Shown here: positions 1 to 7,861 of the stretch, one piece after another | Position numbering within the stretch: the stretch's first letter is position 1 | Layout of the letters: each line of letters opens with the position of its first letter | From: Bacteroidota bacterium | GTDB taxonomy: Bacteria; Bacteroidota; Bacteroidia; JAADEI01 | Direction: 5' to 3' | Assembly: GCA_024280615.1 (NCBI GenBank) | Contig: JAJRPU010000106.1 | Coordinates: forward strand, 1 to 11,441 | Length of the DNA stretch: 11,441 nucleotides | Notes under the pieces: model-generated | What the model was told of the DNA's origin: nothing | The model's database searches: none | What the model saw: only the letters and a program-made list of their open reading frames with translations | Position numbers and translations under genes: made by a program

Positions 1-1116
1 ATAGGTGATTCTGCCGGTGCTACTATAAGCACAGGTTCCAAGGTTGTTGCCGTTGGATATAATGCACTTGCTAGGGCATCAACGGTCTTTGAAAATATAG
101 CAATAGGTTATTTAAGTCAACTGAACCAGACCTCTTCATTTAATATAAGTATAGGTGCCTATTCGTTGGAAAAGGGTTCAGGAGGGCATAACATAGCCAT
201 TGGACGGTTTACACTTAGGGATGCTGGAACTGCTTCGCAAAACGTGGTTATGGGTAACTACGCTATGCAAAATAATAGGGGAAGTTATAATGTAGCGTTA
301 GGGTTTTCGACTGCTAGTCAAGAGAATAGTCTTTGGAATTCAGTGGTTGTTGGAGATAGTGCCCTTGCAAAACTTGATGACCCAATTAAATCCGTATCAG
401 GGATTATTGCAATAGGTAAGGACGCTATGAAGAATTTCAGGTATCCTTCTATTATGGAGGCTAATATAATTGCTATTGGTCGTAATGCTGCTGTTGATAT
501 GCAAAACTTCGCTAATATGATCGTGATAGGTAATAATGCTATCTCTGGAACTTATTTAGGAAACGCCGTGAATGTGTCTCCTTCCTTATTTAATAACGAT
601 TCGATTGGAAATTCAATAATTGTTGGGAACTACGCATTCTCAAACTCCGCAGACTCTATAATTCTTCATAACTCAGTGGTTATTGGGGATTCCGCTTTTT
701 TTAATTTTGATGCCGAGGACCCATATAAAATTCAAGGATTTGCACACAACGTATGTATAGGAACATCTGTATTTAAAGATGGATATTTAGCATACAACAC
801 ATCATTGAACTTGAGTATGTCTCCCATTGACAAGAATGTTGTCATAGGGGGCGGTGGAACGCCTAATTTAAATCCATATACAGGACAGTTTACAACTGAA
901 TTTAGTCGGAATGTCATAATAGGCTATAAAGCAGGAATAGAACGAAATAAAAACTATATTAGCCAAACAGTAGTAAGAAATAATGTTATTATTGGTAATG
1001 AAGCAACCGGCTATGTGTTAGACCCAGACACTGCTCCTCCATTCTACACTATAGCCTTAGGAGCCCATGCAATGACCTTTAAAATGTTTCAGGCAGTCAT
1101 TGGCTCTTCAACGATG
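1..1116 (+). repeat. About 19 YadA-head-like repeats in the fibre protein
   Basis: Degenerate in-frame repeats cored on a hydrophobic-x-hydrophobic-Gly pattern recur through the visible N-terminal part, for example NIAIGRFT, NVVMGNYA, SVVVGDSA, IIAIGKDA, SVVIGDSA, NVIIGYKA and NVIIGNEA. Spacing is irregular (roughly 12 to 35 residues) because loops of varied length are inserted between cores. The pattern is that of left-handed beta-roll trimeric adhesin heads. The DNA copies have diverged too far to be recent duplications. The array probably continues upstream of the window. Confidence 0.8.
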
Positions 1117-1647
1117 GATTTTATAGGTGGTTATAGGGCTTGGACTAACTATTCTGATAGGCGCTTTAAATATGATATTGACGAAGGGAGAGTTCACGGC
1201 TTGGACTTTATTATGAGATTAAGGCCGGTTACCTATAAAACAAATCCACTTATAGCTGATTCCTTAGTTCGTGGATATGTTCATCCCGGTATTCGTGAAG
1301 CATACGAGAGGATGCCTGATTATATGAAAAATAGAATTTATACTGGTTTTATAGCTCAGGAAGTTAAGCAAGCGGCAGATGCCGTCGGTTATAATTTCTC
1401 GGGAGTTCACGAAGGACCTATATGGGGACTGACTTACACTGAATTCATCCCTCCAATGGTAAAAGCTATTCAGGAACAACAGCTAATTATAGAAAGGCAA
1501 GAGCAGAAAATAGCCACGCTCCATAAAGAGGTTGAAAGATTGCAACAGGAAGTTAATAGGTTGCAACAGGTTGAAGAAAGGCTTAAAGTACTTGAAACAC
1601 AATTACAACAATTGGTTCCCGATAGTAATGAAATGAGTAGTAAGTGA
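1..1647 (+). CDS. Fibre-like surface protein with YadA-head-like repeats and peptidase S74 chaperone domain (5' partial)
   Basis: The frame is open from base 1, so the true start lies upstream; 548 codons are visible. Codons 1 to about 371 hold some 19 short repeats of the form [NS]-[IV]-x-[IVL]-G-x-x-[AS], as in trimeric autotransporter heads. Codons 383-490 match the peptidase S74 (endosialidase intramolecular chaperone) family: the SDRRFK motif puts Ser385 and Lys390 at the Ser/Lys spacing of the known self-cleavage dyad, and GFIAQEV plus the Y-T-E-F-I-P-P-M-V-K-A-I-Q-E stretch are typical. Codons 491-538 form a leucine/valine heptad coiled coil. By family knowledge, S74 domains trimerise, help fold a beta-helical stalk and then cut themselves off; here that would release about 164 residues. 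I infer a trimeric surface fibre. No type A or B T9SS tail or YadA membrane anchor is visible, so the export route is unclear. The stop is 17 bases before the next ATG, suggesting cotranscription. Confidence 0.9.
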   Translation: MGDSAGATISTGSKVVAVGYNALARASTVFENIAIGYLSQLNQTSSFNISIGAYSLEKGSGGHNIAIGRFTLRDAGTASQNVVMGNYAMQNNRGSYNVALGFSTASQENSLWNSVVVGDSALAKLDDPIKSVSGIIAIGKDAMKNFRYPSIMEANIIAIGRNAAVDMQNFANMIVIGNNAISGTYLGNAVNVSPSLFNNDSIGNSIIVGNYAFSNSADSIILHNSVVIGDSAFFNFDAEDPYKIQGFAHNVCIGTSVFKDGYLAYNTSLNLSMSPIDKNVVIGGGGTPNLNPYTGQFTTEFSRNVIIGYKAGIERNKNYISQTVVRNNVIIGNEATGYVLDPDTAPPFYTIALGAHAMTFKMFQAVIGSSTMDFIGGYRAWTNYSDRRFKYDIDEGRVHGLDFIMRLRPVTYKTNPLIADSLVRGYVHPGIREAYERMPDYMKNRIYTGFIAQEVKQAADAVGYNFSGVHEGPIWGLTYTEFIPPMVKAIQEQQLIIERQEQKIATLHKEVERLQQEVNRLQQVEERLKVLETQLQQLVPDSNEMSSK

Positions 1648-1664
1648 TTTTAAAATTTGTAGTT

Positions 1665-4600
1665 ATGAATAAAATTGCTGTAGTACTGGCACTTAGCATC
1701 TGTGTTTTGAATGCCCAGCAACCGCTCTGGTATTCAGAAAATGATTTGATATTTCAAGGAGACACGATATATGTGTATGGGGACGTAGAGTTTTCAGGAA
1801 CGCACGATACATTGATTCATAATGGGAATTTGTTTATAGTCAATGATGATGCTACAGCAAGCAGGGGTTCCTGGTGGGTAAATAATTCAAGTGGGCTATA
1901 TATAACAGATGGTGCTAATTCATTTGGAAGGGTAGTGTTTGCAGGCTCACAACCACAAGAGATAAAGGGATTGCAAGCAACCTACTTCTGGAACATTGAA
2001 TTTACAGGCTCTGGAAATGCCCATAAAAGGATATTTGGACCAGGAGTTTACACTTATCGTGTTAATGTCAATAATGAGTTGGTGTTTCTGGATACTACCA
2101 ACTTTCATGTTCTGAGCGTTCCTGCTGGAGTGCCTTGGACAAATACGCAGAGGATACTAAGAGCAGGTCCTACAGCCTCGCCGGTAATGGATAGTATAAC
2201 ACAAGGTTCGTTTATAACTTCAAAACAGACAGGTAAAGGATATTTAGTTGTTCATGCAGGAAGTTCTGATGAAAAGCAATTTTTGCCTATTGGGGACACT
2301 TCTGGAGGCGGAATGTTTAGACCTGTAGAAATTAAAATTCAAGCCAATCAAACTTTATTTGCAAAACTTATTAACAAAGACCCTAACGTAGATGGATATA
2401 ATACTTCTCGTTTTGATACTACCATTGTCACAATGAGTCCTAATTGGTTCCATGAGTTGTATTATGGTAATTCTTCCCAGGTGGCAAATGACTCGGTTAA
2501 ATTTTTCTTCTCCACTTCTGGAGATGGATGTATAGAAGGGGTTGCTCAATGGAGGACATCAGAGAATGCTACTGTTGACAATAGTCCTCCAGCATGGAGT
2601 GCCAATCCTCAAGGGGCATGGAGCCAACAGTCTTTGACTATTTTCTCAGCAGACACATTATCTTATGTATCTGTTGTCATCGGCAATTACTACAACAATG
2701 CTTCTCAGGGAGCATTCCCATACTTTTCTATGGCTTCTGAACTGAAGGCAAATGTTCCAGGAGCCTTAGAAATTCAGGCTAACGTCACTGATGTGTCCTG
2801 TAATGGTGCCAATGATGGTTCAATATCTATTACAGTAACGGGAGGACAGGCTCCTTATACTTACTCGTGGAATACAGGAGCTACTTCATCATCCATATCG
2901 GGACTTTCAGGTGGGCAGTATTGGGTTACGGTAATAGATGCAAAAGGTTGCAGTCAAACGGACACGTTTATAGTCAACGAACCTCCAGTGCTGGTCATAG
3001 ACAGTATAACAAAGACTGACCCGAGTGCTTGCGGAGCCAGTGACGGTTCGGCAACAGTGTATGCCTCGGGAGGAACAACTCCTTATAACTATTTATGGAG
3101 TCCAGGCAGTCAGACCACACAGACAGCTACTAACCTTCCAGCAGGTGCCTATCAAGTGATAGTTACAGATGTTAACGGTTGTGCCGATACAGGTACAGTA
3201 ACCCTCAATGAGCCCAACCCGCCCGTTATATCCTTAGATTCTATATCGGATGTGCAGTGCGGAGGGGGGAGCGATGGTGCTGTGTATATAACGACTAGTG
3301 CCGGAACTCCCCCCTATTCTTATGCATGGTCAAATGGTGCCACAACAGAAGACATTAGTGGTGTGCCTGCAGGACAATATGTGGTTACTGTGACTGACAA
3401 TGCTGGTTGTTCTGCAAAGGATACTTTCGTTGTTAGTGAACCTCCTGCTCTTGTGATTGATAGCATAATTAAAACGGACCCTTCATCTTGTGGAGCCAGT
3501 GATGGTTCAGCCTCCGTATATGCCTCTGGTGGAACAACTCCTTATGCTTATTCTTGGAGTCCCTCAGGACAGACAACACAAACAGCAACTGGGCTGTCAG
3601 CAGGAAACCATACCGTTACGGTCACAGATGCGAAAGGATGCACGGTGTCTGGAACAGCCTCCTTAAGCGACCCCAACGCTCCTCAAATAGCACTTGATTC
3701 AGTGGTTGACGTTACTTGCTATGGCAACACGGATGGCGCTGTATACATTACAGTCTCTTCAGGAACAACACCATACACTTACTCCTGGTCCAACGGTGCC
3801 ACTACAGAAGACATTACGGGTATTGGTGCTGGGTCATATAGCATTCAAGTTACCGATAACGTGGGCTGTATAGCTAGTGCTACATACACAGTTAATGAAC
3901 CAGACTCTATTTCTGTTATTGTGGATTCCATAGTTGATGTTAAATGTAATGGTAATTCGGATGGTGCAGTATATATATCTGTGTCTGGAGGAACTTCTCC
4001 CTATTCATATTCTTGGAATAATGGTTCAACGAACCAAGACCTCATAGGCGCACCTATAGGAAATTATAGTGTAGTAATTACTGATAGTAAAGGATGTCAG
4101 AAAAATGCAGGACCATACTCTATTAACGAACCTCCGGCTTTAGTAATTGATAGCATTGTAAAACAAGACCCCACTAGCTGTAATAACCCGAATGGAACAG
4201 CAACTGTTTACGTGTCAGGTGGAACTCCACTGTATACTTACTCTTGGAGCAGTGGCGACAACACTCAAACCGCTAATAATTTATCCGATACGACATATTC
4301 TGTAATTGTTACCGATAAGAACGGCTGCGTAGTCACTGGTTCCATAACCCTCCAAGGTCCTGTTATCACTATCGTTGTGGATAGCATTAAGGATGTATTG
4401 TGTAATGGAGACAATAATGGAGGTATATTTATTTCTGTTTCTGGAACAAGCGCACCGTTCTCTTACACGTGGAGCAATGGGGCAACAACTGAAGACCTTT
4501 CTAACATTAGTGGTGGAACATATACAGTTACTATTGTAGATTCTGGGGGGTGTAAGCAAGACACATCGTTCACAGTGAATGAACCTCCTGCATTGGACAC

Positions 4601-5327
4601 TTCTATTTCTAAAACAGCTCCAACATGTAAAGATTCAATTGCTCAAATTACTGTAAATATTTCTGGAGGCACTTCTCCTTATTCTGTGTCTTGGAGTGAT
4701 GGCTCAACTGGAACGTCTGTAACCTTGCCTCCCGGAACATACTCCGCTACTATAACTGACAACAACGGCTGTCAACTTCAATTTAGCGTTGACGTTCCGA
4801 CACCTCAACCATTAGCAACTATTAATGTGGTTGAAGATACAATTGTTATGGATTATGGAGATACGATCAGCATTGACGCCACAACTAATGGAATAGTCAA
4901 CTATACATGGACCCCTGGGATAGGAATATCTGATAGTGCATCTTCTTCAGTACTGTTGTATCCAGGTGATACAGTTAGGTATATAGTGATGGGTGAAGAT
5001 GCAAACGGTTGTGTTAGTTACGATACACTATGGGTGTTTGTTAAGTTTTCGGAACTGGAATTGTATGTCCCGAACTTTTTCTCACCCAATGGGGACGGAC
5101 ATAATGACTATTATGAGGTCTATGGTCCTGTGAAGGAAATCATAACCTTCAGGGTCTTTGACCGATGGGGTAATCTCGTATATGAAACCACTGGTAGGGA
5201 ATTGAAGTGGGATGGAACATGTAAGGGTACACCCTGTAATAGTGGGGTTTATGTATACGAGCTTGAATTGATTCTTACAACTGGAGAAACCATTAAAATG
5301 ACTGGTCATGTGGCACTTGTTAAGTAA
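1665..5327 (+). CDS. SprB-like repeat adhesin with type B T9SS (CHU_C, gliding-motility-associated) sorting domain
   Basis: A 1220-residue cell-surface adhesin. Residues 1-17 are a signal peptide cleaved at LNA|QQ. Residues 18 to about 366 are a beta-rich region I cannot name. Residues 367 to about 1050 hold nine SprB-type modules, and about 1051-1134 form a short PKD/Ig-like linker. Residues 1135-1220 are the CHU_C / type B sorting domain, with FFSPNGDGHND, FRVFDRWGNLVYE, the W-D-G-T block, GVYVYELEL and the terminal TGHVALVK. In Flavobacterium johnsoniae SprB is a mobile gliding adhesin carried by T9SS with help from SprF; here the SprF-type gene follows directly. Gliding is not proven, because many non-gliders carry such proteins. 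I chose ATG 1665 because it gives a compact MNKIAVV signal peptide. A GTG at 1644 (overlapping the previous stop as GTGA) would add seven residues and cannot be excluded. No Shine-Dalgarno sequence is visible, as is usual in Bacteroidota. Confidence 0.93.
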   Translation: MNKIAVVLALSICVLNAQQPLWYSENDLIFQGDTIYVYGDVEFSGTHDTLIHNGNLFIVNDDATASRGSWWVNNSSGLYITDGANSFGRVVFAGSQPQEIKGLQATYFWNIEFTGSGNAHKRIFGPGVYTYRVNVNNELVFLDTTNFHVLSVPAGVPWTNTQRILRAGPTASPVMDSITQGSFITSKQTGKGYLVVHAGSSDEKQFLPIGDTSGGGMFRPVEIKIQANQTLFAKLINKDPNVDGYNTSRFDTTIVTMSPNWFHELYYGNSSQVANDSVKFFFSTSGDGCIEGVAQWRTSENATVDNSPPAWSANPQGAWSQQSLTIFSADTLSYVSVVIGNYYNNASQGAFPYFSMASELKANVPGALEIQANVTDVSCNGANDGSISITVTGGQAPYTYSWNTGATSSSISGLSGGQYWVTVIDAKGCSQTDTFIVNEPPVLVIDSITKTDPSACGASDGSATVYASGGTTPYNYLWSPGSQTTQTATNLPAGAYQVIVTDVNGCADTGTVTLNEPNPPVISLDSISDVQCGGGSDGAVYITTSAGTPPYSYAWSNGATTEDISGVPAGQYVVTVTDNAGCSAKDTFVVSEPPALVIDSIIKTDPSSCGASDGSASVYASGGTTPYAYSWSPSGQTTQTATGLSAGNHTVTVTDAKGCTVSGTASLSDPNAPQIALDSVVDVTCYGNTDGAVYITVSSGTTPYTYSWSNGATTEDITGIGAGSYSIQVTDNVGCIASATYTVNEPDSISVIVDSIVDVKCNGNSDGAVYISVSGGTSPYSYSWNNGSTNQDLIGAPIGNYSVVITDSKGCQKNAGPYSINEPPALVIDSIVKQDPTSCNNPNGTATVYVSGGTPLYTYSWSSGDNTQTANNLSDTTYSVIVTDKNGCVVTGSITLQGPVITIVVDSIKDVLCNGDNNGGIFISVSGTSAPFSYTWSNGATTEDLSNISGGTYTVTIVDSGGCKQDTSFTVNEPPALDTSISKTAPTCKDSIAQITVNISGGTSPYSVSWSDGSTGTSVTLPPGTYSATITDNNGCQLQFSVDVPTPQPLATINVVEDTIVMDYGDTISIDATTNGIVNYTWTPGIGISDSASSSVLLYPGDTVRYIVMGEDANGCVSYDTLWVFVKFSELELYVPNFFSPNGDGHNDYYEVYGPVKEIITFRVFDRWGNLVYETTGRELKWDGTCKGTPCNSGVYVYELELILTTGETIKMTGHVALVK
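2763..4815 (+). repeat. Nine tandem SprB-type modules in alternating subtypes
   Basis: Module starts are at about 2763, 3009, 3246, 3468, 3705, 3933, 4158, 4389 and 4608, each 69-82 residues. Each shows a Cys near its start (absent spacing shift in the last), the core SGGTxPYxYSW, a D-x-x-G-C block near the end, and usually an NEPP linker followed by DSI. The two Cys per module could form one disulfide. Two subtypes alternate: one begins KTDPSxCGASDGSA with a QTTQTAT segment (modules 2 and 4; 7 is related), the other reads DVxCxGxxDGAVYI with SNGATTED (3, 5, 8; 6 is related). Modules 2 and 4 have identical length (237 bases), suggesting that a two-module unit was duplicated. Confidence 0.9.
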
Positions 5328-6339
5328 ATCGGTACTAGTTTATTTGGCAGCTCTTAGCATTGTAGTGGCTCAGGACGTCCACTTATCTCTGTATAACCAG
5401 CTTCCTATAATAGCTAATCCAGCAATGACAGGGTTGTTCCAAGGGAAAATGAGGGCAAGCATACTATACAGAACCCAGTGGATGAAAGTAGCACCATATA
5501 ATACGAGTTTGTTAGCTTTTGAATTGAATGCTAAAGAGGGTGTATTAGGAGACAAAGACAATTTAGCCATAGGAATAATAGGCTATCAGGATAACGCAGG
5601 GATTATGCAATATGGCACTATGGAATTGAGAGCAAACGCAGCCTATCATAAGTATTTGTCTAATGAACCCACTAGCCAAAGTGATATTGTCAACTTTTCA
5701 AAACGTAAACAATTAACTATGTTAGCAGTAGGTTTCTCCATAGGGGTTTTGCGAACCGGTATTAGCAAACCAGAGGAAATAAAGGCACCTGACCAATGGG
5801 ACGGCTCTCAATACAATCCTTCTCTGGCAATAGGCGAAAACTTAACGACGAGCACTCTTATTGATTTCGGCACTGGCGTTTCCTTTATTTCCCGTACAAA
5901 TAGTGGAATAACCTTTTCTTTAGCCGCAAGCATATATCACATCCTTTCTCCTAATATATCATTATTAAATGCACAAGATAACCTTTATAGGCGCATAGGA
6001 CTATATGGAAATATCAGAACACCTCTATCAGACCAACTGGCTGTTAAAGGTGGCAGTATATACTGGATGCAAGGACCTTACAGTATCATAAATATTTTCT
6101 TGCTGGGAGAATATGCAATTAATAGAGATAGGGACAAACTTACTATTGTTGAAGGGGGAGTAGTTGGAGATGTAACACTTGGCTTCGGACCATATCTCGG
6201 ATTTGAATACAAATTCATAAAAATTGCCTTTTTGTATCAGGTGGTCCTTGGTAATGTTAAGAATATTGGACAACACACTCCCGAAGTGATGCTTCAATAC
6301 ATAAACAGACAGGCAGATAGTGGTGCACCGAGACTTTAA
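5308..6339 (+). CDS. PorP/SprF family type IX secretion outer-membrane protein
   Basis: A 343-residue protein of the PorP/SprF family, close to the usual 300-350 residues. Residues 1-21 are a signal peptide cut at VVA|QD. The N-terminal family signature is clear: LYNQLPIIANPAMTGLFQGK followed by R-A-S-I-L-Y-R-T-Q-W. The rest alternates polar and hydrophobic residues as in an outer-membrane beta-barrel, with turns such as FGTGVSF and LGFGPYLGFEYKF. By family knowledge, SprF-type proteins sit in the outer membrane and are needed for export or retention of their cognate type B CTD adhesins, here the SprB-like product just upstream. The ATG lies 20 bases inside the end of that gene in another frame, which suggests translational coupling and fixed partnership. 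It is probably a dedicated carrier or anchor rather than PorP of the core secretion machine, because no core T9SS genes are nearby. Confidence 0.9.
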   Translation: MWHLLSKSVLVYLAALSIVVAQDVHLSLYNQLPIIANPAMTGLFQGKMRASILYRTQWMKVAPYNTSLLAFELNAKEGVLGDKDNLAIGIIGYQDNAGIMQYGTMELRANAAYHKYLSNEPTSQSDIVNFSKRKQLTMLAVGFSIGVLRTGISKPEEIKAPDQWDGSQYNPSLAIGENLTTSTLIDFGTGVSFISRTNSGITFSLAASIYHILSPNISLLNAQDNLYRRIGLYGNIRTPLSDQLAVKGGSIYWMQGPYSIINIFLLGEYAINRDRDKLTIVEGGVVGDVTLGFGPYLGFEYKFIKIAFLYQVVLGNVKNIGQHTPEVMLQYINRQADSGAPRL

Positions 6340-6366
6340 AATTTTTAATGATTTAAATTGCACGCA

Positions 6367-7854
6367 ATGAGGAATATAACGTTTTTACTCGTAGTAATGA
6401 TAGGTTTTGCTTCTTACACGCTTAATGCACAGCAATGGACTCAACTTGGAAACACTGTTTCAGGTGATAATATAGGAGATTTAACAGGTGCTTCCGTAGC
6501 AATAAACTACGATGGAACAATTTTTATAGTTGGACTTCCAGGATATAATAATGTAGGATTAGTTAGGATTTATAAATGGAACGGGTCTTCGTGGCAACAG
6601 ATGCAATCTTCAATACAGGGCAGTACAGGAGGGGCAGCAATGGGATATAGCGTGAGCATTGATAGTCTTGGCAACAGAATTGTAGTGGGGGAAAGAGCAG
6701 GATTAAACAACAACAATCTAACTTCCGGATTAGTAAAAGTATATGATAGAAGTGGGGACTCATGGGTCCAAAAAGGCAGCACTCTGTATGGAGACAGTGT
6801 CGCTGACTTTTTTGGATATAGTGTTGATATTAGTAGTGATGGAAATACTATTGTTGTTGGAGTTCCTCAAAGTGAGTATGCCTCTGGTTCTGGTAACTTT
6901 TTAGTAGGAAAAGTTGAAGTATATGAATGGAATGGCTCTGACTGGGTTCAAAAGGGGGCAAGCATATCTGGTCAAACAGATATTGAAGGTAAATTCGGAA
7001 GTACAGTAGCCATTAGTAGCGATGGGAATGTGTTTGCAGCATCGGCACCATTCACTACACACTATGTTAAAGTATATGAATGGAATGGGACACAGTGGGT
7101 TCAGAGAGGTTCCACGTTAATGGGAGATGCTTCATCAGTTGATATAAATGGTGATGGAACAGTTTTAGTAGTAGGGGATGCTAGTGAAAACAATGGAGTG
7201 GTTAGGGTTTATCAATGGGATGGGACTCAATGGACGTTAAAGGGGTCCGAGATAAAGGGCAGCGACACTAACAGTGTCGCCTTTGGAAAAACGGTTTCCA
7301 TTAATAAAAAGGGGGATGTGATAGCAGTTGGGGACCCAGAAGCGAATCCCGATGGCTTAGCATACGTCTTTCGGTGGGATGGCACCCAGTGGACACCAGT
7401 GGGTAACGCACTTCAGGGACAATCAGGAGAAAGGTTCTTTAGTCGTTCTATCTATCTCAATACAAAAGGAAATATGGTTGCTGTGGGGGCACCTGATAAT
7501 GTTGATATAGTTACTAATGCTATTACCCCGGGAGCGGCAAAAGTGTTTTATAACAATGCCATTGTAACTGCCACAATGCCCAATAGTAGTAAAGCCAAGG
7601 CTTTCTATAACACTAACACAATATACATACATTTTGCACAAAACAACTTATATGGAAAAAGGATTTTGGCTATCCTGTATGACCAAACAGGAAGGATAGT
7701 CATTAGAAAAGATATTACCCTCTCAGCTACAACATTGCTGTATGCACCAAACCTAAAATCAGGAACGTATTTCCTAACTCTTAAGATAGATAATGAGGCA
7801 CCGAAAATAATTCCAATAAATGTTATCAATGGTAATGATTTAAACACTAAATGA
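6367..7854 (+). CDS. Secreted FG-GAP-like seven-repeat beta-propeller protein with type A-like T9SS tail (copy 1)
   Basis: A 495-residue secreted protein. Residues 1-21 are a signal peptide cut at LNA|QQ. Residues 22-33 (QQWTQLGNTVSG) are half a repeat. Residues 41 to about 396 hold seven repeats of the form G-x-S-V-x-I-x-x-D-G-x-x-x-x-V-G-x-P...V-x-V-Y-x-W-N-G-x-x-W-x-Q-x-G, resembling FG-GAP/integrin-type propeller repeats. Residues 409-495 look like a divergent type A T9SS sorting domain, with ILYDQTGRIV and LKSGTYFLTLKID. I infer export across the outer membrane by T9SS and attachment or release at the surface. The ligand is unknown, and the classic Ca-binding DxDxDG loops of integrin FG-GAPs are not evident. 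ATG 6367 is preferred; a TTG at 6358 would only add three residues. The start lies 27 bases after the SprF-type stop. The next gene is a paralogue. Confidence 0.85.
   Translation: MRNITFLLVVMIGFASYTLNAQQWTQLGNTVSGDNIGDLTGASVAINYDGTIFIVGLPGYNNVGLVRIYKWNGSSWQQMQSSIQGSTGGAAMGYSVSIDSLGNRIVVGERAGLNNNNLTSGLVKVYDRSGDSWVQKGSTLYGDSVADFFGYSVDISSDGNTIVVGVPQSEYASGSGNFLVGKVEVYEWNGSDWVQKGASISGQTDIEGKFGSTVAISSDGNVFAASAPFTTHYVKVYEWNGTQWVQRGSTLMGDASSVDINGDGTVLVVGDASENNGVVRVYQWDGTQWTLKGSEIKGSDTNSVAFGKTVSINKKGDVIAVGDPEANPDGLAYVFRWDGTQWTPVGNALQGQSGERFFSRSIYLNTKGNMVAVGAPDNVDIVTNAITPGAAKVFYNNAIVTATMPNSSKAKAFYNTNTIYIHFAQNNLYGKRILAILYDQTGRIVIRKDITLSATTLLYAPNLKSGTYFLTLKIDNEAPKIIPINVINGNDLNTK
7262..7280 (+). repeat. 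Perfect 8-bp inverted repeat inside propeller gene copy 1
   Basis: GCGACACT (7262-7269) and AGTGTCGC (7273-7280) are exact reverse complements around a 3-base loop. The right arm resembles bases near 6793-6801 in an earlier repeat (both encode an S-V-A segment), so the symmetry may be a by-product of repeat coding. No T-run follows, so it is not a convincing terminator. Confidence 0.4.
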
Positions 7855-7861
7855 GAGTGCC

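Noticed and set aside
732..917. Minus-strand open frame of 61 codons
   Set aside because: It lies wholly inside the fibre gene, starts and ends without context and has no protein-like motif. The same applies to the other minus-strand frames at 1264-1479, 2355-2549, 4281-4559, 5082-5309, 5370-5570, 6028-6363, 6563-6782, 7423-7641 and 7605-8015.
1644..1646. GTG as the start of the SprB-like gene (GTGA overlap with the previous stop)
   Set aside because: It is possible, but the in-frame ATG at 1665 gives a standard compact signal peptide, so 1665 was preferred. The difference is seven residues.
1..1647. Phage tail-fibre origin (prophage) for the S74 protein
   Set aside because: S74 domains are common in phage fibres, but no phage structural, lysis or integrase genes are in the window. 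All neighbours are T9SS-type surface proteins, so a cellular surface protein is the simpler reading.
2763..4815. Repeat array considered as CRISPR or satellite DNA
   Set aside because: The unit is about 220-240 bases, always in frame and conserved at protein level with diverged DNA, which fits protein modules rather than CRISPR or satellite repeats.
1647..6354. Shared TTTAAAATTT just after the stops of genes 1 and 3 (about 1649-1658 and 6335-6344)
   Set aside because: The 10-mer is AT-only and palindromic, and each copy lies in a very short AT-rich junction. Two copies are weak evidence for a conserved promoter or processing site, and TAnnTTTG is not matched exactly.
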